A stretch of 64,000 nucleotides of DNA from Eudromia elegans. Taxonomy: Eukaryota; Chordata; Aves; Tinamiformes; Tinamidae. Under the pieces are notes generated by a model. It did not search any database. It was given only the letters and a program-made list of their open reading frames with translations, and was not told the origin of the DNA. A program made the position numbers and the translations under genes. The stretch spans positions 2,086,542 to 2,150,541 of the forward strand of contig PTEX01000012.1 in assembly GCA_003342815.1 (NCBI GenBank), written 5' to 3'. Of the stretch, positions 14,547-27,800 are shown in pieces; the first letter of the stretch is position 1, and each line of letters opens with the position of its first letter.

Positions 14547-14563
14547 AACCGGCTTAGCCGGTT
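14547..14563. repeat. Perfect short inverted repeat
   Basis: AACCGGCT-T-AGCCGGTT: 8-bp arms around a single base, unusual in this AT-rich setting. It is followed about 20 bp later by GGGTTTGATGCTCC, loosely like a tRNA B-box. Confidence 0.7.
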
Positions 14564-17500
14564 GTTCTTAGCATGAGGGGCCTGGGTTTGATGCTCCAGT
14601 CGCATTTCTTGCCCTTCCTCTGCTGCAGGATGGTGCACCCAGCTCCGGTTGGGGGACACGGCCTTGCGGGGTGACTTTCTGGTGGGCGTTACGAAGTGAG
14701 AATCCATGGCCCCAAGGCGGGTCTGCAGGGCGTTGGGATGGGTACCGCTTCTTGAAGTTGGGATCACTCGGCTTGTCTGGTCAGAATGAAACATCACGGA
14801 CCTACCTGAAAGCTGACAAAGAAGTTTTGGCTGAAAAATATGTCTGTAGCTTTCTTGCAGAACACATTTCAGGTTTTTTTGTAAAAAGGCAACATGAAGA
14901 TGCAGAGTGAAGCGGACATGCTCTGCCGTACCTCAGCTGCCGGGAAACAGTCCAGTTCCCCCGAACTCAACAAAAGCACGATACCCAAGTGTATCACACC
15001 TAGCTCTTTTTAGGTATATGCACCTTTGTCAAAAGCTGGGACCACTTGGCGCATTTCCCTTCACGTTTCCTAAGCTGTGTGCCCAAAGCTTGCTCCTGGT
15101 GCTCACAGGCCCAAGGCAGAGTGTGTGCCTGGGACACCACAGGTACATTTGCTAGCCGTGCCAGAGGCAACACAGAGGACAAGGCGGGGACTCGGGTGCA
15201 GAAGATCTCTCTGGGCTGAGCACCCACAGCAAGCTTCAGTAAAAGCCTTTTTTTTTGGCCTTTATGCCTTTGTCTCTGTATCTCTCAGCACGTCTGGATG
15301 AAGACCTTGGTGACTGTGTGCTGATGCAATGCGGCATTTCGCAGGACAGAGCTATTGTTTGCTATTCTGTTGTCTTTCTTCAGAGATCGGGCTTGGTACC
15401 CCACAACTGTTCGAGAAAGAGCAGGAGAAACTCCCCAGACATTGCCCTGCTTCCACACTGAGTCCATAGACATCTTTTTAAGGACATGAAGTAACTTGGT
15501 TTCAGGTGCAGCTCTGTAGAAATCTGGATATCCAGAGCAAGAGTTTGCTGCTCGCGGTGACCTACATGCTGCCCTCCATGACGGGGTCTATTGTCCACAA
15601 AATCAAAAATACTAATAAAAAAAGCAGCAAACCTGCCTGAGCGCGCAGCGGCATCCCCACAGACCTCACTTAGATTCACTTCGTGCTCTTGGAGGTGCAC
15701 AGTGAGTGTTTTATCGGAAAAGCAACCCATTGAGTTATAAAGCATTGATTCAATAAACTTACATCAGTCCTTAAAGGCTGCTTGTTCTTCAGTAATGACG
15801 CATAATGTCAGAAATATATGTTGTGCAGCTTACGTAAAGTTTTCATCTCATTTTCAGTAACCATTTAAACAGAAATGTTTCATTTTAGGTAAATGTTAAC
15901 ATTATGTTAAACTGTATTCTACTGCTGTGTACTAACAAAGGTCATGAATAGAGTAATAAGTGTTTGAGGTTTGCAGGATTGCTTTGATGTAAATTCTATT
16001 TGCCACTGGTATTCTCCATTTACCACATATATCCCTGGAGAATGGCTTGCCTGCATAGCTCATAAATTTGTTATAAATCATAATGTTTCTATTACATCAT
16101 TTCCAACCTATCCAGGCTAAAGGCACAATGTGATTTTTTTTTCCTATGTGAAATTTCCAGTTTGGTGGCATATCTGCTGCATAATAAATTCCAGACAGTC
16201 ATTCCTTCATGGTATATCTAACGTCTGCATTTTGGACCCAAACTAGTTGATTATTGAAAACTGTGGGAGTTTTCCAGCAGTTACAGCAGGACCAGAATTG
16301 GATGCTCTCGGTATCCAACTTGCCTTTGTTGGAATAACATGCTGTTTTGGAAATAGCTTCTAATGAACATATTACGGATTTGCAAGCATCAGCTATGCTA
16401 ATTATCTGCTGTAATGCTGGTTTCAGTGCCAGCAGGACGCACTGGGTTGCTAGTTCAGTGCTGTTTGTTTTCCCTTCCCTTGTTTTAGTGCCACAAAATT
16501 CATCTGTTACACTTGGTAGCAATTGCAAAGGAAGAAAATTTTGGCTTATAATGGACGATCTGCAATATGGTAAGATAATATCAGCAATGCACCGTGTTTT
16601 GGATGTGTTTCTACTATGTGTGCTTTCACAGGAAAATAGGGAGGGAAATACAACTATGTAGTTTTATGTCACAATATTAGCAACACTAGGTATGAAATCT
16701 TGTTGAAAGGTGAGTCTGATCAGCCAAGTAGACTGAAATGTGTGAACATCCACTTGCAAACGTTTGTACACACGAGTTGCTCTCCAGACATACATATTCC
16801 ATTGAGGTAGGTGGAATTGCCATGCACATTTTGTTATTCAGATGTGTGCTTGTCATACAGGGACTTTGTTTGGAAGAATCAGGAAGTCCGAGGTAAAACT
16901 GCTATTTGCTAAATGTTCATAATCACTTTAGCATAAGAATAGTATTTGCATCAAAGTTATAGTAAATTAAATACTCTCTCTTTGCTGATGTATTATGGTA
17001 ATACTTAACATGGGCCTACCTGTCTTCCTGTTTATCTCCAATAAGAGGATAACAAAGAATAAAACTGAATAAAACTACTGAACCAGTCTGAATGGTGAAA
17101 CAGTTAATAAGATTCTCTCTAAAATTGCATAGACTTAGAAAACTTGCATTTCCGTCAAGATTTCTATATATCTCACTAAGAAATGAAAACAGATTTTTTT
17201 TGGTTGGTTGAATGGCAAAATGGCAGAATTATTTTCACAAGTGTATTTATGAATAAGTGTCCTCTTTGTGACTGAGAAAAAAAAGAAGTATGAATTTTAC
17301 AAGAAATTCCATTACTGCTTTTACGTTGTACCAATTGCTTTGTAGATATTTTGAATGTTGAGCCAAGTTCTTCCCTCCATTGAAATGACAGTGAACTCCA
17401 ACAAAGTCTCTAGAGCAACCAGCACCTGTATCCACTCCTGACTTGAGGGTGACATTGGCAGCAGTATTGGTTGGTTATTGGTGACCTTTCTGCTCCCTTT

Positions 17501-19199
17501 GCCCTTCTCTCCTATGGATAACTACTGTGCAGACCATGCCCTGATATCAGAGCAGTTCCTCCCTGGAAGGACATCCAAGGTCTTCAGTGAACACCTTGGT
17601 AGCTGCTTTCAAAACAGCTGCTCAATCAAAAAGCAGAACGAGCTGCCTCGGGTAGTGAAACTGGAGGAAAAATCTCTGACTGAGGAACTACAAGGGTGCA
17701 AAAAGCAAGGTTTTCTGATGGGTGTTTTTGCTGTGTGATATGACCCCGAGTTTACAAGGCTAGGGAACCTGTAGGGTTTCAGATTGAGTATGAGTGAGCT
17801 TGCTCACTCCAGAGATGACCTGGAACCAGCCAAATGCTGCCTACAGGCATGGGATTTCTGGTGGACCTCAAGCAGCAGTCCCATAATCCAAGGCAATGCT
17901 TGGCGGTCTGTGCTGAGCGTGGAGAAGACACAGGAAACCCAGTGCAGTGCATTCTCAGTGCTTCCAAGCCTCTATCCGCAAACACCATCTTCCTCCAAAG
18001 CTGAAACGAGAGTAAAAAGACGTACACAGCAATGGGTCAATTAGGTACATTTTTTGCCAGCAATTTCCCACATCTCCCCGAGTTCCATTTAAAACAGAAG
18101 TCTCCTATCAAGCAATCCTTTGAAATTATTTACTCTTTTATGGTTGCAAGCTATGGCAACATAATACCTTTAATGGAAACCCTAATAAACGGCATATGCT
18201 GCAAAGTGTCTATGAATGAGCTTTATAGGCTGGAATTTTTACGTCACACACTGTTTACAATTATGATTCCAGTGAATGCCTTGGGGACACAGAAGAGCAT
18301 ATATAGAGTTTTAATGAAGGTATAAATTGATAATGTTTATTTTAAAAGCATATTATCATGCTGAGAGAGAAGGCGGGGGAAACGTCATAAATAATGAACA
18401 GATTTGTTGTTGCAAAGTGCTTTACAAGTGCTGCAATATATTAATAAACTAGTGGTCCTCCATAAAGGTGTTGGCCACACCGGGCAATCCCAGCAGCTCG
18501 GCAGCAAACACTATGGAGGTGGTTGTGAGTGGTGTGGGGCTACGTGTCGAGGCGGCAGCCTTCGCGCTGGTGCTTCTGGGACGGAGCATCTGCCCTTGCG
18601 TGCTCTGCGCTGCAGAACCTTGGGCCTTTGCAACGTTTGTGGCTTATCACCACACTTTACTGGGAGGAACTATTTTTATCTGCGTTTATCCAGACCTCGA
18701 CAGCCTCTCAAGTACGCTCGGGTGCCAGACCATAACAGGCCTTCAGTCCTCAGCAAAAGCCATTTTCTGCTCGTTTTGCCAAGTTAAAGCAGCAGTATGT
18801 GACTGCTTCAGCTGGAAATGTTTTAAAACCAACTCTGGCATGGCTCAGCATTCTCATCCTTTCCCTACCCCATACTAGGCTGATCTCCTTTTTTGTTTTA
18901 AAATGTTATTTTCGCAGTACCAGAGGCATGATTTATTTCTCTTACTAACAATTGGGATGAAGTGCCTTTACAACATAATAACTATCCTATGCACAACCTT
19001 CCTCTCCCCAAGACTTGCAGATTCCACAGTGTTATGAGACTTTTCCACAACTGACGTATTTATGATCGAGCATTTCTTAGCTATATTTGGTGTCTCTTTA
19101 GGTGGTTCAATATGTGTTCGGTCTGGATCTCTTCAGCAATCAAACCGTTGTTGGATGTGAAGAACAACCACTTATTCCAAACAAAACTTCACAAATTGA

Positions 19200-19412
19200 A
19201 ACATAGGAGCATTTGTCTGAACATGGGGAAGAACTTGCTGTGAGGGTAGTCCCTGAGCACAGGCTCAGGTTGCCGGAGATGTGATGGTGTCCCTGTCCTT
19301 AGAGAGGTCTAGATAAGGTTCTACACGCTGTAGATGACCCTACTTGAGCAGGGAGGTTGACTAGGTGATCTCCAGAGGTGTCTTCTGACCTCAGCCCCTC
19401 TGTGGTGATGTG
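19200..19412 (+). mobile_element. CR1 LINE 3' fragment (degraded)
   Basis: The plus strand follows the CR1 3' region in order: GAACATGGGGAAGAACTTG, a TGTGAGGGT segment, a CAGGCTCAGGTTGCC segment (consensus CAGGCTGCCCAGG), TGAGCAGGGAGGTTGACTAG, then GTGATCTCCAGAGGTG. CR1 is the dominant non-LTR retrotransposon of birds and reptiles and usually survives as short 5'-truncated 3' ends, as here. It is diverged and lacks the short terminal repeats, so it is old and immobile. Confidence 0.85.
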
Positions 19413-22400
19413 ACTTAGTGGACACTTTCTGATGGTGTGAAGGAGTCGGACCTTCTGCGATGTGAAACCGTTCTACTTCACAACACTAACAATTTGAGAT
19501 CACAAAGATCAGCAGCTTTGCCTGCGCTCTGGGCTGCTAAATCACCTGGGAAGGCACCTGGCACCTTTACCGTATCCCACCACATGTGGGACAGTGTATG
19601 TGTTTCCCCGACTAATATTTTGTAGGAAACACAAACCAGAAAAAGCTGCCCCCGTTCCTCCCTGTGCTTCCCCCGCTTCTCCCCGTGTGCTGATTTAGCA
19701 GCCTTTCCTCCCCGCTAGCCCACCTGTGCATGCGTTGGGAATCCCAGACAGCCCCTGCTGAAGACCCCTCATCACTCGGAGGGCTGCAGTGACCCCAGCA
19801 CCTCCACCCCAGCCGGCGCTCCCTGCACTCGCACCCTTCTAAGCACCCATATCGATCGCAGCAAGAGAGGAAATCCCGGCTCAGAAATCCTAGCGGTGAA
19901 GCCCCGAGGCGTTTGCTTCATCCCAGCAGGTCTCAGCAGACGGTTTTGCTGCTGCCACTGACGCGCCGTGGTGCCTCCGTCCAGGCTGCTCTGTGCTGCC
20001 ACGGCTAAAATACTGCGATATCAGCACTGCTGACAAAGCCAAAACGTTAATATGTTTGTGCTGTGCCCATTGTAATTCGTTTTTTATTAAAAAGCTATTA
20101 AAACTTTTTCATAAATTTCTCCAAATACGTTTCTCATCTAAAAGGCACTGCTTTTTTAAAAAAAATATTTTTATTGTTATTATTATTTTCTTTTTGGTGG
20201 ATGGCTTTTTTTTTGATTGTGCTTCATAGTAAAATGTTCATAAACCTTCACAGAAATGTTTTCTTTGCTTCTAGCTTTATTCAAGAAATACAATGGGTCT
20301 GTAACAATAGCATTTTAAGAGCACTTCAGGAGAGAATTCTGCTTTATTTGCTCAGCATTATAATAAAAAGTGTTTCCACAGTGCTTTAGAAAGATAGTTG
20401 TAGAGAAGAGAATTACACAGAGAAGGATATTCTGATTTTGCTTGTGGATTATTCCATGCTTTACAAAGGTTGACCTTTTAAAGCATAAATGAGATTACGT
20501 GTATTTTAGTTCCTAAAAAGCTTTCAAGAATGCCATGGCAAGTGCACACAAGCCTTTCCAAAGGGTTTCCTGCTTCAGAAAAACACAATTTCTCTATCTT
20601 TAAGCAAGTTCTCACCTGCTGCAGCTGCAGGGTAGGGACAACCATGGAGCATGAGGGTGAGAGCCAGGAATTTGCCATGATCGAAGACTGCTGCAGTTTT
20701 ATTGCAGGTGCCCCCAATGCCAATGCACTGATTCTGCAAGCAGTGATTCACACTCTGCTCACAGATATGGAATGAAAGGCAGAAAGGTTGTTTCTTGACG
20801 TTAAGCATTTAAGCTATTATTGCAGCTCAATAATAAAATCCAAGAAGAAAAGTTCGCTCTATTGAAATTAGTCTGTTCTGTGGTTAACCCTTTTGAATCA
20901 TTTCACTTTCTTCTGCTGAAAGCAGACAGGATGAAAGCAGCAATGTAAACCTTGCACGTTACGTCGAGAAGATCAGTTCCAGATGCCAGAGGAAGGGGGC
21001 AAGGCCGCCCTGCGAGGCTGGACAAGTTTTGTTGCACGTTTATCCTGCCCAAATGTCCCTGAGTCCAAGTCTGACCCGGTCTCTGAAAGCCGAGGGCCTC
21101 GCCGAGCCGCCTCGCAGCCCTTCCCTTCCCACAGCCGCGACCGCGCGGGGCGGTAGCCGAAACCGGCTGCGAGAATCTCGTGAGGCTGCAGCTCTTCACG
21201 TGGAGATGGGCACCGAGGCGCCCGCCCGCGGCCTGGGGCAGGCCCCGTTCCTGGAAACGCACCTCAAAAAGGAGCCGAGGAAGGAAAGGAAGCACAGTGT
21301 GAAATAAGGAGTCCTCCTTCATGTGTGAGATGGCTTGAAAGAGCGGAACAGAGAAGGACGGTCTTTCTGGAGCTGGTCAAGACTTTTGTGTGTCCTCCCT
21401 TACACCGTGTGAGCAAGAAGGGAGGGGTCTGGACATCTCAAATGGATTTAGAAGAAATACCTCATTTTTCACATGCTGGAATTTTTAGCTGCAGAAGATT
21501 ACTCAGTGGGATAACAATACTAAATTCATGGATGCTGAAGATATCCACACTTATGTGAGCTGAATTGCTGGTTATTCCCATAAAGATACAAGATCTTTAG
21601 CTGGATTCAGATGAAGTGCTCTCGGTATCTTGAATATAAATGACGACCCTTTTCCCTCCTCCCCAGATAGTTGCAGCTGTGATCCTATAAAAGGCATAAA
21701 ATATATTTGAGATTCGCCTTGTCGCGTTATCTTAATGTTCAGATGAGAAGTTGTGTTTATTTAACACATGAACATTAGCAGCCAAGGCAGGACATCATGA
21801 TCCATGGAGATCTGCACTTTTAAACTCAGGAAGTACAAATCAACCCATTTCTCATTAACCTTATCTCGGTGATCTCTCGGTGGGACAGGCTCCTAAGTTT
21901 ACCCCTTGTTCAGTGGAGTTTCCCTCCTCCAGGAGGGGTGTTCTTTGCTGCTTGAACAAGCGGCCAAAGCTGGTGCTCGGGCTGCCCGCTCACGGGCCCT
22001 TGGATTGAGACACTCCTCTCAAACTGTTCATGGGCTTCCCCCTGCCCCCTTTCCTCTTCAAGTCCAGATCTCTGGTTTTTAAATTGCATACTGAGTTAAG
22101 CATCTTACCCAACAATCTGTGAGAGCTTTTTGCTGCTCCCCTGGTTTCCTTTTGGTCTAAAATAGATGGGTGCCATACGACTAATCTCTCTACACCACTC
22201 CTTCTGTGCGAGCCTGTATCATTTTAGCCGTTACCTGCAGCACCTTTCCAGTCTCAGCAATATCCCTGCTCCAGCAACAGCAGCATTAGCCTCTCGCACG
22301 CAGTGTGCACAAAGTGCTCTCATCGCCGTGTCTGACGCTGCTGGAAGGGCTTCAGTGCGTTTAAGCTCAGCCCTGTATACCCAAAGAACTCGCTTGGCTC

Positions 22401-24622
22401 CCTGACAGTTGCCTAGCATGGTGCAGATGGTTTCAGTTTATTCCCCATTTACCACCAAATGATTTCCCCCTTAAAATTAATAGAAGAAAAATATTTGGAA
22501 AGTGATAGCTGGTTGTTAGATACTACTTTAGTGTTCCTGCTCGTATTTTTCTTTTCTTTTTTTCTTTCCCGTACGCGCCTGTTCCTGTGATCTCCGAGCG
22601 GATGCTCCCCGCAGCGGTGCCGGGGGCAGCACCCGCCGGGCAGGGCTGGCAGCGCCAGCGCTCTGGAGAGCCCCGTTAGGCCACCCCAGCCCTTGGCACT
22701 GAGCAGAGAAGGTTTCTTCCTCTCAGCTGTCCCCATGGCGCAGCCCGGCGGGGACGTGACCGCTCTTCGCACCTTGTCAAGCGCCTCCCGGGGACAGGGA
22801 CACAAGGGAGCACGTGGCGATGCCGCTGGGGTGCACCTCGGGGTGGGAGCAGCAGCGAACGCACAGGGAGACCCCCCGTGTCCAGGGTTTAGTGCTCCTG
22901 GGGACACGCAGCCTTGGTGCCCAGGGCATCTCAAGACTGAGGAGAAGAGGGGGCTTTGGATTCATTTCGAATTGAAATCAATCCCACGTGGAAAAGGGAG
23001 CGTTGTTCCTGCCTAGTAAAAGGGAGTGTGGAGTGCTACAGAGTCCAGGCCCCGACTGTTAAAATGCTTGGAGGCAGAACATATGTTTTGGGGGTTTTGA
23101 AGATGCCACAACCCAAGAGATATCTAGAGCAGCATGAACGTGTTTCATATAACACATGAATGCGAAAAAGAATCTCAAAAGACTCAAAGCTTTTCTCATA
23201 CACATTGCATTCGATACAACTCTGTGGTTTCTATAGGGTTATCCCCAATTCGTAGCTGAAAAATGGGAATGTGCCTTTGCTTTTGGACTGGGTTTTGCTG
23301 GGCCCTAGCTCAGGTGCTGTGCTGGGCCCATGGGGCACCTGCCCTGCGCTCCCGGGAAGCGCTCACGTTGCCGCTCCGGCTCCTCTTCGCTCCCTTTGAA
23401 TTCGAGGGGGTCTGAAAGAGTTTTGGCCTCGGTTTGATGGGCCGACTTCTTCAGTGGCACATGACAGAGTTTCATTGATTTCCCAGCGCTACATAGATTC
23501 ACACCATCTGGGAATCCAGCACAAAGGATTTACAGCGAGAAAGGTACATTGTATTTTTATTGTTTCCCGATGTTGTTTTATTGTCATGACATCACGTTCT
23601 GGACAATGATAATTCAGATGCCTCCTTTTACAGCCTTTTTACTGGGCTGCGCCTATGGAGGTTTAGACTTCATTCAAATGCCAGAGACTTAACTGGATGT
23701 GAGCTCAGCGATGGCCATCGGTGGAGATGAGGATGATGCAGGGGGACAGAGGCCGAAGGCTGAGCTGGAGGGGGAATGGAGCATTGGCTTCAACAAAGCA
23801 ACAAGAGCTGCAGGAAGCGTCTGGCAAGTTTTGATGTGCTTGAATGAGATGTTATCTGTAACTAAGGGAATCTGATTGGGTTGGACCTGCAGTTTGCCAT
23901 GTGGTGGCATCACCTTCTATGCCCTAGGAAGAGCCATGCGGGACAACTTCCAAAGCCTCGGAGAAGCCCTTGTTTCCTGTTCGATGTGTTTGTCCCTGAT
24001 CTCTGTGGTCTCCTTGAGCAGCAGGTCTCAGCTGAGATGCTTCTTTTCCATCCAAAGCAACAGAAATGTGGGCATTTTTCCTGCCTCTCACACTTGCCTG
24101 CTACAGGAGCAGCCAGCCGGAGCCTGAGAGGAAGCCACAGAGGAGCAACTAGATGTACTCGCTGCCGTGAGTCTCCAGGGCCTTTAGGGAAGAAAAGGAA
24201 GTGGCTCTTGTGTATAGACAATATGTAGGTTGGCAGGATCCCTGGCGTCTGAGGAGACCAGTACCTACCTCTAATCAGCCTTCCCCATCTAATTCTAGGT
24301 GACTTTAAGTGGAAAGTATATGGAAAAAAAGAAAAAAAAATAATAAAAATGAGAAACAAACTGAATACAGAGTGACCATTATTTTACAATGTGCAAGATC
24401 CAGCCCGCCTGGCCCACCAACTCTAAAAGAGAGGCCAGAGGGTTTAGATATTAGTTCTGTTACCTGCTACTTGCTAACCAAGTACCCAGCACTGGCCAGA
24501 GCAATGTCTGGATTGTCCATAGAACAGGAAAGACGGTAATGTGTAACAAGAATTGCTCCAAAATCACACATTTTTACTACATTTTTACTTGTTATTGAAT
24601 TGCTATATAGCTAGCTAAATAA
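19413..24622. other. Intergenic DNA, no gene seen
   Basis: Unique sequence with a T/A-rich simple tract at 20152-20184 and short GC-rich patches (21.06-21.25 and 22.57-22.90 kb). The frames in the GC-rich patches, up to 161 codons, are chance openings. Confidence 0.65.
21055..21250. promoter_or_regulatory. Short CpG-rich patch
   Basis: About 200 bp contain roughly 22 CpGs (6, 10 and 6 in successive 60-base lines), embedded in ordinary intergenic DNA. It is below the usual CpG-island size with no accompanying gene, and is probably just a GC-rich patch. Confidence 0.25.
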
Positions 24623-24890
24623 AGCAATTGCTCCTCCTCTTTCTCCTTAAGTGTTGCTCTTTTAAATAAGTAACAGGTAGATCTAAATCTGAAACATCAG
24701 TATCTAAATCTGAATCCAGATCTAAATCTAAAATCAGTGTCTCATGTCTTTTTCTCTTTTTTTCCAGAGCAATTTTAACAACAGAACAATTTGAAAGAAC
24801 AGACCCATCTGACAGCCCTGACTGAACAAGATAATGTAAAGGCTGGATCATCTTCCCCCAGAGACACAACCGGCTAGAGCAATTGCTCCT
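24623..24890. repeat. Segment flanked by 13-bp direct repeats, with internal repeat
   Basis: AGCAATTGCTCCT occurs at 24623-24635 and again at 24878-24890, enclosing 242 bp. Inside, ATCTAAATCT is repeated at 24681, 24702 and 24720. The minus-strand frame 24869-24615 turns this into an acidic DLDLDSDLDTD run between two basic patches (KKRKR and RRKRR). A strong plus-strand acceptor-like tract ends in TTCCAG at 24767. The direct repeats could be a target-site duplication of an old insertion, but there is no poly(A) tail or terminal inverted repeat, and I recognise no family. Confidence 0.4.
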
Positions 24891-27800
24891 GAGGTAGGGA
24901 TCTCAGCTCAGTTAAAACAACACAAAATGGCCATTTTTTGGAGCTGGTCTAACCTCAGTGTCTCAGCTTCCTGAACAGTCAGCAGGGAGGGATCAGTGAT
25001 TCACCCCACCCTTCCCATCAAGACCCATATTTTAGGAAGGAAGGAGTTGCCTTCTGGCTGATGTGACGCCTAATTTTTAAATGACTAAAGCTTGGTGACA
25101 CGGATCTCCTTATGAATGAAGAAAAGCACAGTCTGATCTTAACCTGGGGAAAAAAATAACTAGAAAAACATTTACTTTTCATCACCACCCAACCTGGAGC
25201 TTTACTTTGTGTTCACTACTATCCCTCTGCCTCCCCAGGCTCAGCCCTCCTTTGCATCCAGGCATTCCCCTCACTTACAAGTGCGACATGGCCGTACTCG
25301 TGCAATTCTCTACATCTCAGAGCACCTCAGAGCCTTCCTGCAGTTGCCAGGCGGTGGTGCCTGCTGCCCTGTGTGTGCTCGGGGAGAGGAGCCCACCTGC
25401 AGGTCTGTGCTCCTGGGTCTTATGGACCCCTTGGCCAATTGTGGGGTTGCTACCCGTGTGCTGAACTTCCAGAAGGGAGAAGCATTGAGGATGGGCTCCT
25501 TTCCTTGATATTCACCTCCGGGTAAGATTTATTGGAAACCATGATTGGATAAAGGAAAATCTTGCATAAACCTATTTAACGCTCCACATATACTCGAGTA
25601 GCCTTGGCGGGGGAACTAAAGGAAGGCCAAACTCAAGGCCAGGTTCTGCGCTAAGCACTAAGCCCCTCAAGTCCCAGGGCCAGGATGGTCAGCATCCTCT
25701 AGAAGGAGGCCTGTACTGCCCTTGGCAAGCTTTCAGATATGCTTTGGTGACTGCCCTCATCCTGCCGGCGGGGGTATTGCAAGGCAAGTGCGTTGCAGAG
25801 CGTAGTGGGATTAGTGCCTTAGCTCTGTTAGCGTGAACCAGGCGGGGAGTGCTTACTCCTCAACGTCTTATTGATGTGTCCCCATTAATTTTTTGTTTTC
25901 TAGAGTAATTTGCAAAGGCCCTGGATGTCATTCCATTGGCAAGATAAATCAACAGTGGAGTCAAGTGTTGCTTGACACGAGCCTGCCTCTTTGGGAGGAG
26001 CTCCCTGGGTCCGGGTCCCTGGTCTCAGCAGATCCTGGCCGAGCAGATGCGCTCTCTGTGCTCACAGTTTTCATCTTCCTAGTCAGCACCTGGGCCTCAA
26101 GTGCCCTCCTGAGCTTGCCTTGGGCCACAGACACAATGCTGTTTGTGGCACGCGGCTGCTTCTGGCTCTGCTTCTGTTTCCTCTCCCGATTTTTTTTTCT
26201 CATATAATTTACTATAACAGCCCTGAAACATCTTTCCCTACCTCTTGTCTCTCACACACACTATCTGCTGGGTTGCAGCTTTGGCAGGTGTCTGCCTCCA
26301 TAAAAGAGTTCAATTTATTGCTAACACACACGTAGTCACAAGCAATTTCAGTAAGATTTAACCCAGCTCCCAAGCACAGTTTTCTTCTCTGCCTCTGTCA
26401 TTTGTGTGCACCACATCTGTGCCTCTTCAGCCCAATGATTTTATACGTAATGTACAAAAGCACTTAATGCAGGTTTTGGTGTTACCAAAAAGACATTACT
26501 TCTCCAGCAGGGTTTACTTCCGTGCATACCCAGGCATATGTGGGAGACCTTGACATTCTCCCTAATGTAGAGTCCAGAAAAGCACAAAAGTCAATTTGTG
26601 CATTACAGACTGATAAAAGCCAAAACTCTGAGAGTTAAAAAAAAAGGTAGAGGGGAGGTCATCTTCTCCAGGTCAAGGCTAATTGCTTAAAAGAAGGGAA
26701 ACAGCCTTGAAGTTGTTCAAGGAAAGGGGAGAGACAAAAGATTAAGAAAGCTTCCTGTGTTCCATAGGAAATGAAAACTTCCTATTTTCCCTTGTTAGAC
26801 CTATTTCCTATGGAAATCAAGACATACACCATATAGTTGTGCTTCTTGGCTAGGAAAGATGAGAACTGACAGACACTGCCAGTTTCCGATTCAGGCAAAG
26901 ACAACTAAGTGCTGGGGGAGCAATATTATTCTGAAGACACAGTCATAAAATGGAGCTTCCCTCCCACAAGATTGGGAATAATGATGTACTAGACAATTCT
27001 GAGGGCATCCCTTGTACTCAGTCCTTTGGATAGTAAAATGTTGCTGCTAATTCTGGTCTCCTTGCTCTGTGATGCCTCATTGCTGTGTTGTTGTTTATTT
27101 GTAATTAGAATACAATATTTAGCTGAGTGCAAATGAAGCCAGAGGCTCATGTGATGGGGAGTTACCAAAAACCTTTGAAATTTGAAAATACATTTACATT
27201 TTTTTTTATTTTAAAAGCCATTCATAATCATGGTTGTGCTGTACACTTTTGCACACACGCAGATAGACAAGGACACGTAGAGATGTGTCCCCTGATTTGA
27301 AAGCACTTGCTAAGGTGAGAGGGGCCACCATTGGCCTTGACACCAGAGCCAAGACCCCGTTTTCCCTGCAGAAAGGTGAGATATTTAATCAACCCACCAT
27401 GGTGGTTCCCCTACGAACTCCAAGGAACTTAACTGAGTGATGAGACACATTCCAAGAGCATCACTTGTAGTAGCAGGGAGTGCTGTACTTAGGTAGCCCT
27501 GCTGTTGTCTGGTGGACCACATGGGCATGGGGGCCAGCCTGGGATGTTCCCTTGAGCCTGGCTTTCACTGAAGTTACTCTATGGGTCTTGGGACATAAAC
27601 ACCAAACTTAATCCCAAACCAAGCGTGTCATGAACCTTTGGCAAAAACAGTCCTATAAGAGCACTTCAGAAGGAGAGGGATTCACCTTGGCCCTAAGCGC
27701 AGTTGCAGTTTAGGAGTGGTAATTCACTGCAAACGCCTTGAGAACACATCAGGCCTCAGAAAAGGTAGGGATCTTAGGCTATGAGGGTAGCTGTAAAGAT

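Larger units (their letters stand above)
6196..19199. other. Intergenic DNA, no gene seen; AT-rich stretches
   Basis: No recognisable coding sequence; the longest frames (175 codons at 10803-11330 minus, 165 at 11333-11830 minus) lack any family resemblance. The block includes TAAT-type homeodomain sites (6883-7023), a TA/TG simple repeat (10386-10417), an inverted repeat (14547-14563) and AT-rich DNA at about 15.78-17.30 and 18.05-18.45 kb of the kind that often proves conserved near developmental genes. Conservation itself cannot be seen from one sequence. Confidence 0.65.
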
